DNA of 64,000 bases from Lathyrus oleraceus (GCF_024323335.1 NC_066584.1:272343618-272407617); one strand, 5' to 3'; shown: positions 34,626 through 48,238, numbered from the stretch's first letter. Notes: generated by a model not told the origin, from the sequence alone. A program made the numbers and translations.

Positions 34626-35468
34626 GGTCTGAAAATATTTGCAAATGGCACCTTAGTTCCTTGAAATTTTGTGTGATGAATGTTATGATGCGCATGAAAT
34701 GCATGAATACAACAATCACAAGTAAGGGATCACACACAAGGCAAACAAAGGTCAAAGGATGAATCAAATCATTGTCAAGATCAATCATCCATTTTGGTGG
34801 ATTATGGTTTACACCTTATCAACACCCAACTTCCATTGATATTGACAAGACTTGATTAGATCAACCAAGAATCAAGGGTTTGTTACAAGTCACGAGCATG
34901 GAGTCTGGGTAAGAACCATCCCGAAGGAGTGAACTAAGGATAAAAACCTGTAGAATCATGTTCTAAAAAGTTCCCAGAGTCTTAATTTCATCTATCGGAT
35001 ATTACAGGTTAAGATGACTGACTCATCGACCCATAATATTCTCAAGAGAAACTCGTCTGAGTGTAGTATCGCGTGACAACTGTTATCAAGTCTACACCGA
35101 ACAGTTTCCGCACTACGTCCTAAATAGGCCAAGAGGGGTTAGGTGTTCTAAGGTCCTCAGCTTCTCAGACCCAATTTAGAAATAGTAATGCCTAACCACA
35201 AATACTTGTGTGACATTTCCAAATTCAAAGGAGTCTCCACTTAGCAGATGGATCTCAAGCCAACTTGTTAAGGACTACTCCACACAAGTCGAACATGACT
35301 ATACCATCCTCCTATCTTAATTGCACTCAAGTTCGGGTTAGAACTTATCTCACCACTCAGAGATCACCAAGCACAACAAGCAGATTATATCGCACATACA
35401 TATATACAAACATCACATATATACAAATATATTCACACAAAAAGTAGGCTAAACCCACTGGAGACTAC
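34626..35468 (-). other. 5' leader of the outer Ogre
   Basis: About 840 bp of non-coding sequence between the PBS and ORF1. I see nothing else in it. Confidence 0.6.
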
Positions 35469-35486
35469 TCCCCAGCAGAGTCGCCA
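35469..35486 (-). promoter_or_regulatory. Primer binding site, tRNA-Arg type (outer Ogre)
   Basis: The plus strand reads TCCCCAGCAGAGTCGCCA, which has the form of a tRNA 3' end with CCA. It is separated from the LTR by 9 bases. Ogre elements are known to use tRNA-Arg. Confidence 0.9.
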
Positions 35487-35495
35487 CTTAATTTC

Positions 35496-37201
35496 TGTAG
35501 CGGTAAATTCATGATCATCAAGTTATTGACAAGCTAGAGATCAATTAACAAGAGTCGCCACCGCGCTTTTATTGTTTCCAAGGGAAAAGGAAAAAGTACG
35601 AACAAAACCCAAATGGTAAGAAGTTTTCAAATAAAAACTAATAAAAATCAGAGATCACAGGTAAGGGGGTTGGTTACACAGAGGGAAGGTGTTAGCACCC
35701 AAAGTGTCCTAGGTACTCCTAGGGAGCCCTTTTTGTGTGCATATGTATTTGGTACAAAGTGATGTTTACAAACAAATAGAATGAGGGAATGAGAAAAGAA
35801 TTCATTAATTATATTTTTGTGTTTGACAAGACCTTCGGTCTTGTGCCTACGTACCAACATAAAAATGAGGGATCAAAACCTTGTAGTTTGTGCTAAAAAA
35901 TTCAAAATGAGTGTGTTGGTTTTAACAAAATTTAAGTTTGAAAGGCACAAAGGCCTAAAATGGTTTGAATGAGTTAGTTCTTTTTGGCTTTTTTGAAAGT
36001 TTAAGTCAAGTATAGTTAAGTTTATTTACAAGTTTAATTTAAGAAAATAAGTTTGAAAATGCAATGGCATAAGGCCAAAGTTTCTATCTTTTTGCAAAAG
36101 TGGTCAATGTTTAGAATAAAAGTAGTTCACACAAAGAAGGTTTTGAAAATGGAGGGAGAGATTTTGAAATTAAAGAAACGGGGAGAAGATGAAGAGACTA
36201 CCCTATGCACAAAAATTAAAAGTTTAGAGTTGAAAAGATCTGACCAAATGGGAGCAATCCAATAGACAAGTATGTCAATAGAAACCCAGAATTCCCTTGG
36301 ACTTTTAGATTCAAGAAACACACAAATGCACAATTATATCAATCTTGAAGATCAAAGGCATCAAATAAAGATGGCCTCATCCAAGCTTATCCATTTCATG
36401 ATCTTCTTCAAAATAGCCTATGTAGCAGATGAATTTCACAAGTCACAGGTTCAACATAACAGTTTAACAATGATCAATGTTGTAGATGAATCTGGAGGGA
36501 TCTAGAATGATGTATCAGATGAATTCAAATTTGCAAGCACTTGGTTCTTCAACAAATTGGTATTGGCCAAGTCCATTAGCAAAGGAATGTTGCCTAAACT
36601 CTAAGTCCAATTGGGTAAGATCAAACCAACAGTCTACTCAAAAGTTTTTTAGTGTTTTTGTTATTATTATGTGCATTAACGGTCAAAGACCACACAAGTA
36701 AGCAAAGTATATACAAACAAAATAATATCACACAATATAGTCCAAATGGACAAAGTGAAAATTACATTAACATAAACAATTAGAATGATATGTATAATGG
36801 CAAATGAAATAAAGTGCTAAAAGTAAATTGCATCAAAGTAAAGACTTGAAGTTAAAAGTTAATAGTTAGTAAGTTAGTAATTAGTTTTGTTTTTCTTTTT
36901 TATTTCAAGACATTCTTTGGAGAACACTCAACCCATTTGCCACAAGCATGGATCCTTGAACCAAAACATCTTCCAAAGGAAGGAAAGAAGGCCAAGTTTC
37001 CACACAATACCATGAAAGAGGGGAGACTTACAATCTCACTAACTAGAATGTTTATGCCTTTTATGTCACCAATTTAGGCTATGTTAAGCAATCTTAATTG
37101 GACTTATGTTGAAGTCATAACTATTTGAGGTCGGGCAATAGAATTTTGGTGTTAATGCATGTTGGAGACATAGTATTATGAACTATGCTCATGAAACATA
37201 C
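35496..37201 (-). repeat. 5' LTR of the outer Ogre, PBS-proximal part
   Basis: It matches 14623-16330 of the 3' LTR from TGTAGCGG onward. It is cut at CATAC (37197-37201), where the inner element is inserted. The PBS-like word lies at 35550-35562. Confidence 0.95.
37197..37201. repeat. Target site duplication of the inner element (left)
   Basis: CATAC here and at 54876-54880. The uninterrupted outer 3' LTR has a single CATAC at the same place (about 16325). Confidence 0.92.
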
Positions 37202-40200
37202 TATCGCATTACGCGAAAAACCGGCGGGAAAACGAAACAACAAAGCCGCCACCGTGCGTTATTTATCCCAAAAGAGGGAAAGGAAACGCTCGAAGTAAAC
37301 CTGGAAAAGACATGGTCTCGGGACCAAAGAGAGATGGGATCGGGAGTCGGTTATGCGAAGGGAAGGTATTAGCACCCCTACACATCCGTCGTACTCGACG
37401 GGATCCACGCACAAAAGAAAGGATAAGGTTGCTAAAAACTGATCACAAACTGCACACAAGGCTGGAAGGAAACACAGAAAGACAAGAGAAACTAACTCGG
37501 CAGGATATCGCATCCTGGACCTACGTAGTCTGTCAGGCACAGACATCAGAGTCGACGTAGTTCGGGACAGGGGAAAACGTGCTCGCTAGGATGTTGCATC
37601 CTATGCATACGTATCTTCTCTAACCAGAGAAGAATCAGAGCACTCGTAGCTCGGCTAACGCACGCCAAACAGAACACAAACACAGGAAACCGACTGCCAA
37701 TCGTTGGACTTACGTCAGACTCCACACAAACAAGCAAACAAGACACAGGAAACCAACTGCCAATCGCTGGACTTACGTCAGACTCCAAACGCACACAAAA
37801 GGGGTTGAAAAAGCAAAAGGGCGCCCGGAGAGATCAGCTCATCTCCTTCCTACGTACCTCATCTGGTATGAGGATCAGGGCGACGTAGTTCCCCTACGTA
37901 GGGAAAGAACTTCTAACCTAACCAGAGACTGGGAAATGACAAACTAGAAGGGAGTCTGACTCGAGCCTAATAGTTATCATGTAAATTCACCATGGTCCTA
38001 GGTTAAGGTTTCTATCTAACTTGCACAGGGAGCAAGCTATCCTAAACAGCACAGGCAAATACATACAAGCACACAAAGCAAGCACACACACTATATGCAC
38101 ACAATTGGGCTCATACAAGGTTAGGCTGTGAAACACAAGCCAATTGGAATCGGTTGTAGTTAGCTCTTAACCCTAACATTGAGAGTTAGGGTGAAGCAGA
38201 TGAAATGGGAAGTGAGGGTAAGACCTCACAGCTCTTATCCCTGGCCTGGGAGAGCTTCAGACAAATGAAAGTGTGGGAGTTCAGAAAGTATGAACTCTTC
38301 TCCACATATGACTGACACAACATGGATCTTGGGTTAATATCCAAAATGCATCAACACATGGTGTGTGAGCAAAGTGGATGACACACTGACTAGCAGGAGA
38401 TAGATTGCACATCTCTTTTATCTGCCAATTGCCTCATAGAGGTCTTTTCCTGCTTGGCACAAAGATAAACAAACACAAGCATTGCCTCTTAAGGAGGGCT
38501 TCAGACAGGTGCCTGCCCAAGTAACAGGACAGGTCTTCCAGACTACATGAAGTCAGAGAGTTATACCTCAGTGGTTAAGCAACCAAGCAAAGCAAAAAGC
38601 AAGTTTAAAAGAAGTCAAAGCAACTTATGTACCTGAAAAAAATCTAACCCAATCAGTATACAATTCAAACAATCAAACAGACAGTCAATCACACAATCAG
38701 ACAGATAAGCAAGCAATGTGCAAGGCACAAGCCAATGGGCACAACACAAGTAACTTGGCATCAACCTACAAAACAACTCAAAGTTAGTCAATATTAACCA
38801 CTTAATCAACTCAAGAGAGTGAGCAACTCCAATCATGGCAATATGCTTCTTAACCTGAAATCCACAACCCAAATGATAAGTCCAAACCACTAGGTCCAAG
38901 CCTAGGGTCAAAAGAGGGTCAAACATTCAAAACAGAACATGAAATTTAACATGGATCAACTTCATTCAATCAAGAACACAATCCAACAAGTCCCATATCC
39001 ATATCATCAACCAAATTCATTTCATGAACCAAATATGGCAAGGTATGCAAGTTGTAACCACATTGTGACATCAGAATGAACAAATGCACATTAATTCAAA
39101 AATGATTCAAATAATCTCAACAAAATTCATGAGCAAACAGAACATATAACATGATCATCACACAAAAAATTAGAGGCATTGGACCATATTAGGCATGGTA
39201 ATCAAATCACATAAGTCAAGGCAAGCACAACAAGCTCATATGTGACACAACTTGGCACACCAACTTAGCACAAGCATAAAACAGAGATGAAACATGGTGA
39301 AAACCTCAAACCAAAGCCAAAACAACATTCAACATGATCATAAAACAGCAATTACACATGATAAAAATACCAAATCAACACCATAATTTTAAGCAAAGTG
39401 TCTAGTTTCAACATGTAAAATTTTAGATTCATTGGATAAAAGCTCAGCATTTCACAAATGATATGGAAAGGCAAGGTACAAAATGCATACATGTTTACAA
39501 ACCCTAGCACAAAATAATTTCTAACCAAGCACAATTTATGGAAAAATGTTCATAAAATACTAGACAGAAAATGGAATGCAATGCAAAAAACCTCATATTT
39601 TTTGGAGCATTATTTAATTATTTATGAATTTTGGAAGTTGGAGAAAAGTTAAAAAAATGATGAAGCATAGCATATGAATGAATGGAGGGAAATGAAATAA
39701 TGTGGCATGGCATTTGAATTTTTGACACAAGCCAGAATCGAAGGGGACACGATTTGAATTATGGCGCCAGGCTGCATGAAATGCAGCCGTTTCATTTATG
39801 CGCTGTCCAGGTCAACACAAGTCAACACGCATGGACCAATCACAAACCAGCATGGCAATTACATGCACCAATCAGAATCAAGTTCTGGAAAAACACATGC
39901 AAGCGCAGAAAAAAAAGCTTCTAAAGATCAAACACGGCCTGGAAATGAAATTCATCAATCTTCATCGTGTTCATCATGAACAGTGCCAGGCTCAAGAACC
40001 ATTTTCTCAGATTTCAACAATAAGCACATCAATAGGTAGATCTTCCAACAAGGGGCACGAATCAATGCATAGCTAAGGTTAAATCAACACATACAAGGAG
40101 AATCGAAGCAATCTATTTTCATGCATGAATCTTTAACTTGACCTAACTCACTCAATTCTGCATGGATTTCAATGATCTAAAGCTCAGATTAACCAGCATC

Positions 40201-41615
40201 AAAAGATGAACAACAATAGCATAATGAAATTGAGAAATAAGAGGATCGATTTGGAACCTATTTGAAATGCAGAACTGAAATTCGATGGATCCAAGGCCTT
40301 GTGATGCTTCAATGCTCCTCCAGTATGCTTGTATGATTGATTGGATGAAGAATTGAGGATTAATTGCACGCGATCTCTCAAAAATCTGAATCCACCATTA
40401 TTGAGTTCAAGCTTCAAGTTGCTTCAAAACTGCACGAATTCCTTTGGATCTTCCTTCAAACTTGCTCCATAATGCCTCCAGATGATGAATTGATCAAGAG
40501 AAATGGATCTTGTTTGGAAAAAAATTGAAGAAAAATTTGAGAGAAAACTTTGTGATTTTGATCTAGATCTGTGAATTGTGACTGTGGTTAGCTGAAAACA
40601 GTTATGCTTAGTGTTATATACCTCTCCCTAATCACTCTCTTAATCATGTTTAAGCCATGGTAATTGGAATTAGCAAGAAATGAGGTGCATATGCCAATTT
40701 GATATTTCACCTTATGCATGAAAGTTATGGATGAACAGTACACGGGTTTGGGTTCAAATTCACTTAAAAAACCATTTTGGAGCCAATGGTCATGATAGAA
40801 TGTGTGAACAATGCACTAATTTCAAACTTTAATTTTCCCTCCAAAAATTAAGTGAATTTCCAAATGATTATGTGATGATAATGCATGGCATGTAATGCAT
40901 GATTTGGAAAGCATAGGTCAAAAGAAGAATGATGCAAAAAGAACCACTTAATTTGGACTTTTGGTTTGAAAGTTATGCCCACTTGAAGTTCAAACCACAC
41001 TTGGCCAAGATTGATCCATATCTCTTCAACCACACATGAGAAATTCATGATCTTGGACCTTTTGGAAATGGGAGAGAAAGATATTCAACTTTCATGTTGG
41101 ACAAAATTTCATTTGAAGCTTTCTTGATGATGTAATCTTGGGTTGAAAACCTTTCCATTTTTGGCAAATTCAAATTACAGGTCACCTGCTATTTTTGGAA
41201 AGTTTTGATCTGACTTCAAATCCTTTAATTTTGGTGTTTGAAATGTCAAATGAGACTTGTTGGCACATGAATGAGGCATCTCTAACCATCTCCCACCTCC
41301 AAATCCACAGTTGAACTGACAGTTGACTTCTGTTGACTTTTTAGGGTTTCAAATGATTTGCACATTGACTGATGATCTCTGAGCTTTCAACACTTGGCCA
41401 CATCACTTCAAAATGATCCTTGAACCATATGAGCTCATTGTACCAACCCTAGGGTTTTGATCTCATGGAGAATGCACTTGTTGCCTTGTACAGTTGAATC
41501 TCCTGACCTGCCTGACTGATGACATGCAATGAACTATGTAATGAACAATGCAATGTTAATGACCTAAAAATGAAAATGTATATACAAATGGGAGGTGCAA
41601 ATTTGAGGTGCTACA
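37202..41615 (-). repeat. 3' LTR of the inner element
   Basis: 4414 bp. On the minus strand it starts TGTAGCACCTCAAATTTGC and ends ATGCGATA, where the other LTR has ATGCGACA. It lacks a 292 bp segment present in the 5' LTR (52300-52591). TATATAA (minus) lies at 40614-40620, about 1 kb from the LTR start. Confidence 0.95.
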
Positions 41616-41627
41616 GCTGCCCCTATT
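41616..41627 (-). promoter_or_regulatory. Polypurine tract of the inner element
   Basis: AATAGGGGCAGC on the minus strand abuts the LTR start TGTAGCACC. Nearly identical to the outer Ogre PPT. Confidence 0.82.
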
Positions 41628-44600
41628 CAATCAACTGGAACCCGAACGGATGAGAGCAACGGCTATCAGACCTTCAGGGTAAACAGGGATTGAATACCAA
41701 AGAACCGTAGAAATTTGCACTCTGCGGGGATCCAAGAAAAGAAAGGTCACCAATGGCAACTTCTACCGGGATTTTGATTTTTGTCACTGAACCAGACAAG
41801 ATGTCTACCCACGACTCCACTGGGGGATTTTGACTTTTTTTCAGAAAAGGAACCACGACCCGTCATCGAAGGATGATGGATGGGAACAAAGGAATCACAA
41901 CTAGACGCCAACGGACGACTAGGAAAAACTCAACGTTTACCGAAATCAATGGAGAGGTGACCAGACATTAACGGATGAATGGGAGAAAGGGACACAACCA
42001 TACGTCAACGGACGAATGGGAAAAACTCAACGTTTATCGAAACCAACGGAGAGGTGACCAGACATCGACGGATGAACTGGGAAAAGAAATGTACAACCAG
42101 ACGTCAACGGACGAATGGGAAAAACTCAACGTTTACCGACACCAACGGAGAGGTGACCAGACATCAACGGATGACCTGGGAAGAACTCGACCAGACGTCA
42201 ACGGGCGAATGGGAGAAGCTCGACGTTTATCGACACCAACGGAGAGGGTGACCAGACATCAACGGATGAATGGGAAGACTCGACCAAACGTCAACGGACG
42301 AACGGGAGAAGCTCGACGTTTATCGACACCAACGGAGAAGGTGACCAGACATCAACGGATGACCTGGGAAGACTCGACCAGACGTCAACGGACGAACGGG
42401 AGAAGCTCGACGTTTATCGACACCAACGGAGAAGGTGACCCTACTGGGGAAAAGCTAATCACACCCAAACGTCAACGGACGATTAAGAAAAACTCAACGT
42501 TTATCGAAACCAACGGAGAGGTGACACAGACATCAACGGATGACCTGTGGGAAGGATATCAATATACGTCAACGGACGAATAGGTAAAACTCAACGTTTA
42601 CCGACACCAACGGAGAGGTGACACAGACATCAACGGATGACCTGTGGAGAGGATACCACTATACGTCAACGGACGAATAAGAAAAACTCAACGTTTACCG
42701 ACACCAACGGAGAGGTGACACAGACATCAACGGATGACCTGTGGAGAGGATACCACTATACGTCAACGGACAACTAGGAAAAACTCGACGTTTATCGAAA
42801 CCAACGGAGAGGTGACTCACTGGGGATCAAGGTCACGACAGGGAGCAGACAGGAAGGAACACCAAGGATACCGGGTTGTAGGCATAAAACAGGTGGCCGA
42901 CCAAAGCGTGAATTGGTTTGTGTTCCAAAACACTCATCATCCTGAAGAGAGCGAAAGCAAACTTGTTAAAGGATGGACATTCGATTCCACAAGGAATACG
43001 AATCTTACTCAGTTGGGGAAACAAACAAAGGGTTCAACCAAAGAGCGCATGAGATATATTATCTATAGCCGTCAAAACGTAGATAATACACTCGCATGGA
43101 AGATTATCCATAACCGGGTTGTAGGTTGTTAAAGGATAAATCGACCGAAAAGAAAGGCATCGGGATACCAGGACTAGGTATGTAAAGGACAACCAATCAA
43201 AAAGGGAAACAACAAACATCACCGGCAAACGGTGAATGAAAGAGGACCCACTGAGGATAAAATGGCTTACTTGGAGCAATTACCCAAAAGGAAGGGGAAG
43301 ACCCGCTGGGGGATAAGATTGCTTAATCAAAGCAATTATCCAAGAGAAACAAGACTATCAATACTGAAAGCTGGATAATGATAACCGCGAAGAGGGGATT
43401 ACATCTACCGGTTCGTAGGTAAAAAACCACAGAAAAGTAACCGTCATCGACTAGGATGAGCATAAGGGTTGACTCCACAAAGGGGAGAAAAGAGGGTTCA
43501 CATCTACCGGTTTGTAGGTAGAAGACCACAAAGATAGGACTTACAACTACCGGTTAATAGGTAGCAGCCAACAAATTCCGCTGAGGATAAGATGAATGAG
43601 TGCCGGTTAGTGAGCAACTATTCATTTATACCACAGGGAAGCACAAGAGACAGCCACAAGGAAGCCTGTTTAGGATCGATCCAAAAAGGCAGACTGAATC
43701 AAGACTCATCCTAATGAGGACAGAACTCAATAGGGAAAACCCATCCCATTATGTGTATAGGGAGGGAACGGAAACAACCGTCATCCACGAGGATATAACT
43801 CAGTGGGGAGTGCAGAAGGAAATGACAGACACTTTCTGCCTAAGGGGTCGACTCTATATGGAGAGATCAGACACACCCATATCTGCTTGTGGAATCGATC
43901 CAAGCTTGCAAGATGCTACAAATTTTGTGGGGAGTAACATTGCTGGGGATACCCACTCAACTAAGGAGTCACTTGTTGGGAAAACACCAACCTCTCAACC
44001 ATGCTGGGGAACCCAATTCTGAAATCAATCCAATGGCGCGATGCTAAACTCTTTCCGACAACCCATTCTCTGATGGTCACCACGGCCTAGGGCTAATGGA
44101 TATGTTTGCAATGCTGATGCATGAGTTTTTTTTAGCGCAATGCTCCATGATCATGGAAATGCTACGCACTAATGATGCAATATGCTATGCTTATCTAAAT
44201 GATGAATGCATAAAAACACATCTCCTCCAGAGACAACACCGAGGAGCTCAACGAACTATGCTGAGGATTTCATTACCACGTCGATTTCCACCCTGCTGGG
44301 GAAAGACAACCCTTACTGGGGATGACCTCCATCGAACCCGAACTACTTGGGGACTACCCTGCTAAGGGGAGCAAACAATGCTTATCTCTACTGGGGATAA
44401 TTTCACCAGACCCGATCCGCTTGGGGACCTTGCTGGGGGAAAACCATCAACACAACCTCTACTGGGAAGACAGTAACCTTCAGACTTGCTGAGGAAACAC
44501 CGATCTCGAATCTTCCAGGGAGATAACACTCTCAAACCCATTGGGGAAATACAGCCTATTGGACACGGACCGCCCGTCGACTCGTCAAATACTGGTGTTC

Positions 44601-45270
44601 ACCATCCCACCACAGTGTTGACTTTCCACTTTTGAGAACTCCCAGACTCATCTGGACTTTTCTGATTCATCACCTTGTATTCCCGACTTCTCCGTACTCC
44701 ACGGAGATCGAACTCCTGGGATTCATACAAACTTTCCAGTCCTCAGACTTTGAAGAGTCTTCTTGATTACCCTCTAGGATCGTCGTCCTTCTTTCTCCGT
44801 CTTTTCACCGTTCTTCTTTCCCTTGCCCCTGATCGGACTCTGCAGGGATCTTTTGTCAAAAGGTTATCCATCACAAACTTCAAGTGAATGAAGATATCTA
44901 ACAGCACCTGCACAAGAGATCGTTAGATAAAAGCGTGCCCCAAGCGTGCCAACATTTCAACACCTAGGTCACTCAAACTTCCGAATAAGATTTCCAGATT
45001 TCAATCTTATAAGCATGCATCGGAAGGGACCTCTATGTTTCAAAATGCAAATATTCTTATCAAAATAAACGGATGTTTTTGCAATCAAAGCGGTAATGAA
45101 GACAAAAACAAAATTAGTTGACTGAACACGCATTTTATTAACTGAAAAAAGGTGGCTCAAAACCGAGCAACACACAGGAAGCAATCCCTGAAAAGAGGTG
45201 ATCGTGCACAAAAGGAAAAATCTATCCTAATGGCAATGTGAAACCGTGATCTCATCGGGTTTCAACTCGG
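41628..45270 (-). other. 3' untranslated region of the inner element
   Basis: It contains the tandem array (41860-42820), a region similar to the outer 3' UTR repeat (43380-43570) and a cluster of GCTGGGGA words (43940-44560). The plus-strand open frames across it (for example 41975-42583 and 43600-44022) are antisense to the element, and I do not consider them genes. Confidence 0.65.
41860..42820 (-). repeat. Tandem array in the inner 3' UTR, unit about 87-99 bp, about 10 copies
   Basis: The plus-strand word ACGTCAACGG starts at 42002, 42101, 42195, 42288, 42382, 42469, 42566, 42663 and 42760. Each unit also holds a half-unit relative ACATCAACGGATGA and a block around CAACGTTTA(C/T)CGA. Later units settle at exactly 97 bp. 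Such arrays upstream of the PPT are established in Tat/Ogre elements as seeds of satellite DNA. Confidence 0.93.
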
Positions 45271-46097
45271 TTACACCCCATATGTCCTCAAGACTTTCCG
45301 CACTTTCTGTCTTCTGAATAAGACGCTTCCGATCGATCTCTGTCGGAGATTATCCAAGTCATATCCCAAGCACAAACGATCATGTTGGACGCAGTTGTTC
45401 GTTTCAGTCCCTCTTTTGCCTGGACCGCCCTTTCGGGTTTTCGATCCACCGGGATACCCTTTTTTGCCCAAGCCGCCCTTGTGGGGTTTTCGACTTGCCG
45501 GGTGTACAGTTTTTTTTCTTTTTTATCCCTAACTTTTTCCCGAACCTTTTTCATTCATTTTTTTTTGGTTCGCCGGGATGCCCTTTTTTGCCTGGACTCT
45601 TTTATTCTTTTCGTCCAGCGGGTCTCTTTTTTTTTTTACGAAGTATCTTCTAACTGCGTCCGCATTCACAGGGGATGGAAAATCCTCACCATCCATGGTC
45701 GTCGACAACAAGACTATGTCAGAGAAAACCATTTTAACCACGAATGAGATCCATAACTGTATATCCATTGGCCCCACGATCGTCTTGAGGAGGAAGGATC
45801 CTTTTTAACAACACGTCTCCCACATGATATGCATGAGGTCGCCCTTTTCGGTCAACAACACGCTTCATTCACTGGGTACAACTGCTCCATGACAAGTAAC
45901 TGCCAGCCTCTTTTCCTCAGTCGGGCTCGACGTGTCATACCGAGTCCTTATCCACTCAGCCTTCTCTAATTTCTCATCCATCAGGACTCTCCATAATGGG
46001 ATCTAGTCTTCAATAGGTAATACCACTTCTATCCCATACATGAGCGAGCGCGGCGTTGCCCCAGTAGATGCACGCACTGAGGTTCGATACCCAGGAT
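45271..46097 (-). pseudogene. Integrase C-terminus of the inner element, fused to RNase H
   Basis: At about 46097 (minus) the archaeal-type RNase H motif AEYEACILG runs straight into GYRTSVRASTGATP, the integrase C-terminal region. The RNase H remainder and the whole integrase HHCC/DDE core are missing (about 1.1 kb relative to the outer Ogre). Downstream, with frame breaks, come YGIEVVLPIED, TTMDGEDFPSPVNADAVRRY and a basic tail rich in Lys/Gly (KGYPGGSKTRKGGPGKRG). The protein cannot have integrase activity. Confidence 0.8.
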
Positions 46098-47520
46098 GCA
46101 AGCTTCGTACTCAGCCACCATTGTTGGTGCAACCAAATGCTAACCAGGCAACGAAGGGAATGTGGGATCTTTTCGGCATAACCAAAGCGCCATATTCACC
46201 TCCCCCTATCAGACATCAGAATCCGTTCGGATTCAGGGTCAGGCCCCTCCTCCGGGATCGGTTCCTCACAATCTTTCGATTTGAGGACCTCGAGATGTCC
46301 TCATCAGGGAACTCAAACTTCCTTGGTTGATAATCCTCAATGGGTTGCGGGGCAATGTAATCGGACAATACACTCCCCTCGATTGCTTTCTGAGAGGTGT
46401 ACCGTATATCACAAATCAGTCAAACTCACTTTTTTACCATCTCGCAACCCGTCCGGTCCATGCTGACTTCCCAAACATATACTTGATCAGATCCATCTTG
46501 GAAATCCACGAAGTGGTATGAACCAGCATATACTGTCTCAGTCGGCGAGCAGCCTATGCCAAAGTACGACAAGTTTTCTCGAGCAGTGAGTGTATTGTTT
46601 CACATTCGATAAACTTTTTGCTTAGGTAAATTGCATGCTCTTTTCGACAAGACTCGTCATGCTGACCTAGTACACACCTCATAGACCCCTCGAGGGCTGT
46701 CAAGTACCAGATTAAGAGTTGTTCCTTCCACGGGAGGCATCAGAATCAGAGGTTCCTGCAACTTTTTCTTTTATCTTTCAATGCCCCTTGGCAATCATTA
46801 TCCACCTGACCGTTTGATCTCTCTTTTTTTTCAACAGCTTGGGTGGGTTCACACGTGGCTATTAGATGAGATGTGAACCGTGAAATGCTATTCAATCTAT
46901 CTAAGAGACCACGAACCTTTTTTTCTCTGTTCTCGGTTCAGGCATTTCTTGCATTGCTTTTTCCTTCTTTTTTCTTTTTCTTTTTTTTTTTGCAGGATCG
47001 ACCTCGATTCCTCTTATCCGCTCACAATAAACCTCAGCAGTTTACCGGACAGCCCTCCACAAATGCACTGATTCGGACTCAACCTCAGTCTGAGTTGTCT
47101 CAACCGGTCAAACAACTTGACCAAATCCACCAGATGCCCCTCTTCTGCTTGAGACTTTGCTATCATGTCATCAACATAGCATTTGATTCCACGATGAATC
47201 ATATCATGAAACAAAGTCACTCTGATACGTGGCACCGGCGTTCTGCTTCTCTAGAGGACAGTCTTCTCTCCATGGTAGCTCGTGCACAACGACATCGGTA
47301 TCCGACCCTGGCATATCCTAACACGACCAGGCGAAGCTATCAACCTGTTCTTTCAACAGGGTTACCATCCTGCTCTCGACTCGCCTCTGAAGCGGCCCCA
47401 ATTTTCACTTCCCTTTTTGACCTCGGCGGTGCCCGGAATATCAATCTTGAATCGCTCCTCGTACGGTTGAATCACCCTCTCCTCTTGTCTTAACAACCTG
47501 GCTAATTCCAGCAGATCACA
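46098..47520 (-). pseudogene. RT and RNase H remnants of the inner element
   Basis: The best part is 47235-47014: TLFHDMIHRGIKCYVDDMIA then LRLSPNQCICGG, the RT catalytic YVDD segment. The N-terminal RT segments up to FSGYNQI are missing. After several stops and a T-rich stretch (46960-46990), RNase H pieces are visible: AIEGSVLSDYIAPQPIEDY and HIPFVAWLAFGCTNN. The region is too broken for activity. Confidence 0.75.
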
Positions 47521-47863
47521 ATCTTCTTCGCCTTATTCTTCGGCATGATAGATCGGATTGTCGAAGTCATACAAAGGTGTAACCGAATTGTTATCAATGA
47601 GATCAGGAGGATAATCACTTTTGAGGTCGGAACAAGACGAATCAAAAGGAAAGAAAAATGGAAATAAACATTGCCATTTTTATTTTTTTAACTGCAAAAA
47701 TAAATGAAAAATAGGGAACACCGCTATTAATCACAAAAATATCCATTTATTAATGATGCAAAATGTTGCACAATGAAACACATGAGATGGCCCTTACAAT
47801 GGACCATTACGCTTCGGGCAAAACGTATGGCTTTCATGCAAACAAATTTGAAAAACAGAAATA

Positions 47864-48238
47864 CTACACTTCAGGATGAGTGACAGTGATGATCTTTGAG
47901 GCCTTCCAGTTCCCTGGTACGCACGACTTTATCCACGACTCAAGCTCGCGATCACTGTCGATCTCTTCACCCACTGTACAGGCGTGACCTGGATCCAGCA
48001 TTCCTGCACTAATGAAGGTGTATGGTGGACGACGTCCTCTGTTTTGCCTAGACGACTCTTGATCTGGCTGATAGCCAATCCCGAACATATCTGCTTTCGC
48101 CATAATGTCTATGATCTTTCCCCAGCCTAGGGCTTCTCCGTTCTTCACCACTTCTATGGCCTGTTTGTAAGAAGAAATGGACAGCTTCTTCTCTTTCTCA
48201 TCAAGAATGGCATTCTCCACCTTGACGGTTTCAACTGC
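47864..48238 (-). pseudogene. Protease-linker remnant of the inner element
   Basis: The open part carries ALGWGKIIDIMAKADMFGIG, then YQPDQESSRQNRGRRP and FISAGMLDPGHA, the region after the protease in Tat polyproteins. The retropepsin core with D-T/S-G is not found between gag and this piece, so it has been deleted. Confidence 0.65.

Noticed and set aside
41975..42583. 202-codon plus-strand open frame
   Set aside because: It is the translation of the 3' UTR tandem array, antisense to the element; repetitive composition with no recognisable domain.
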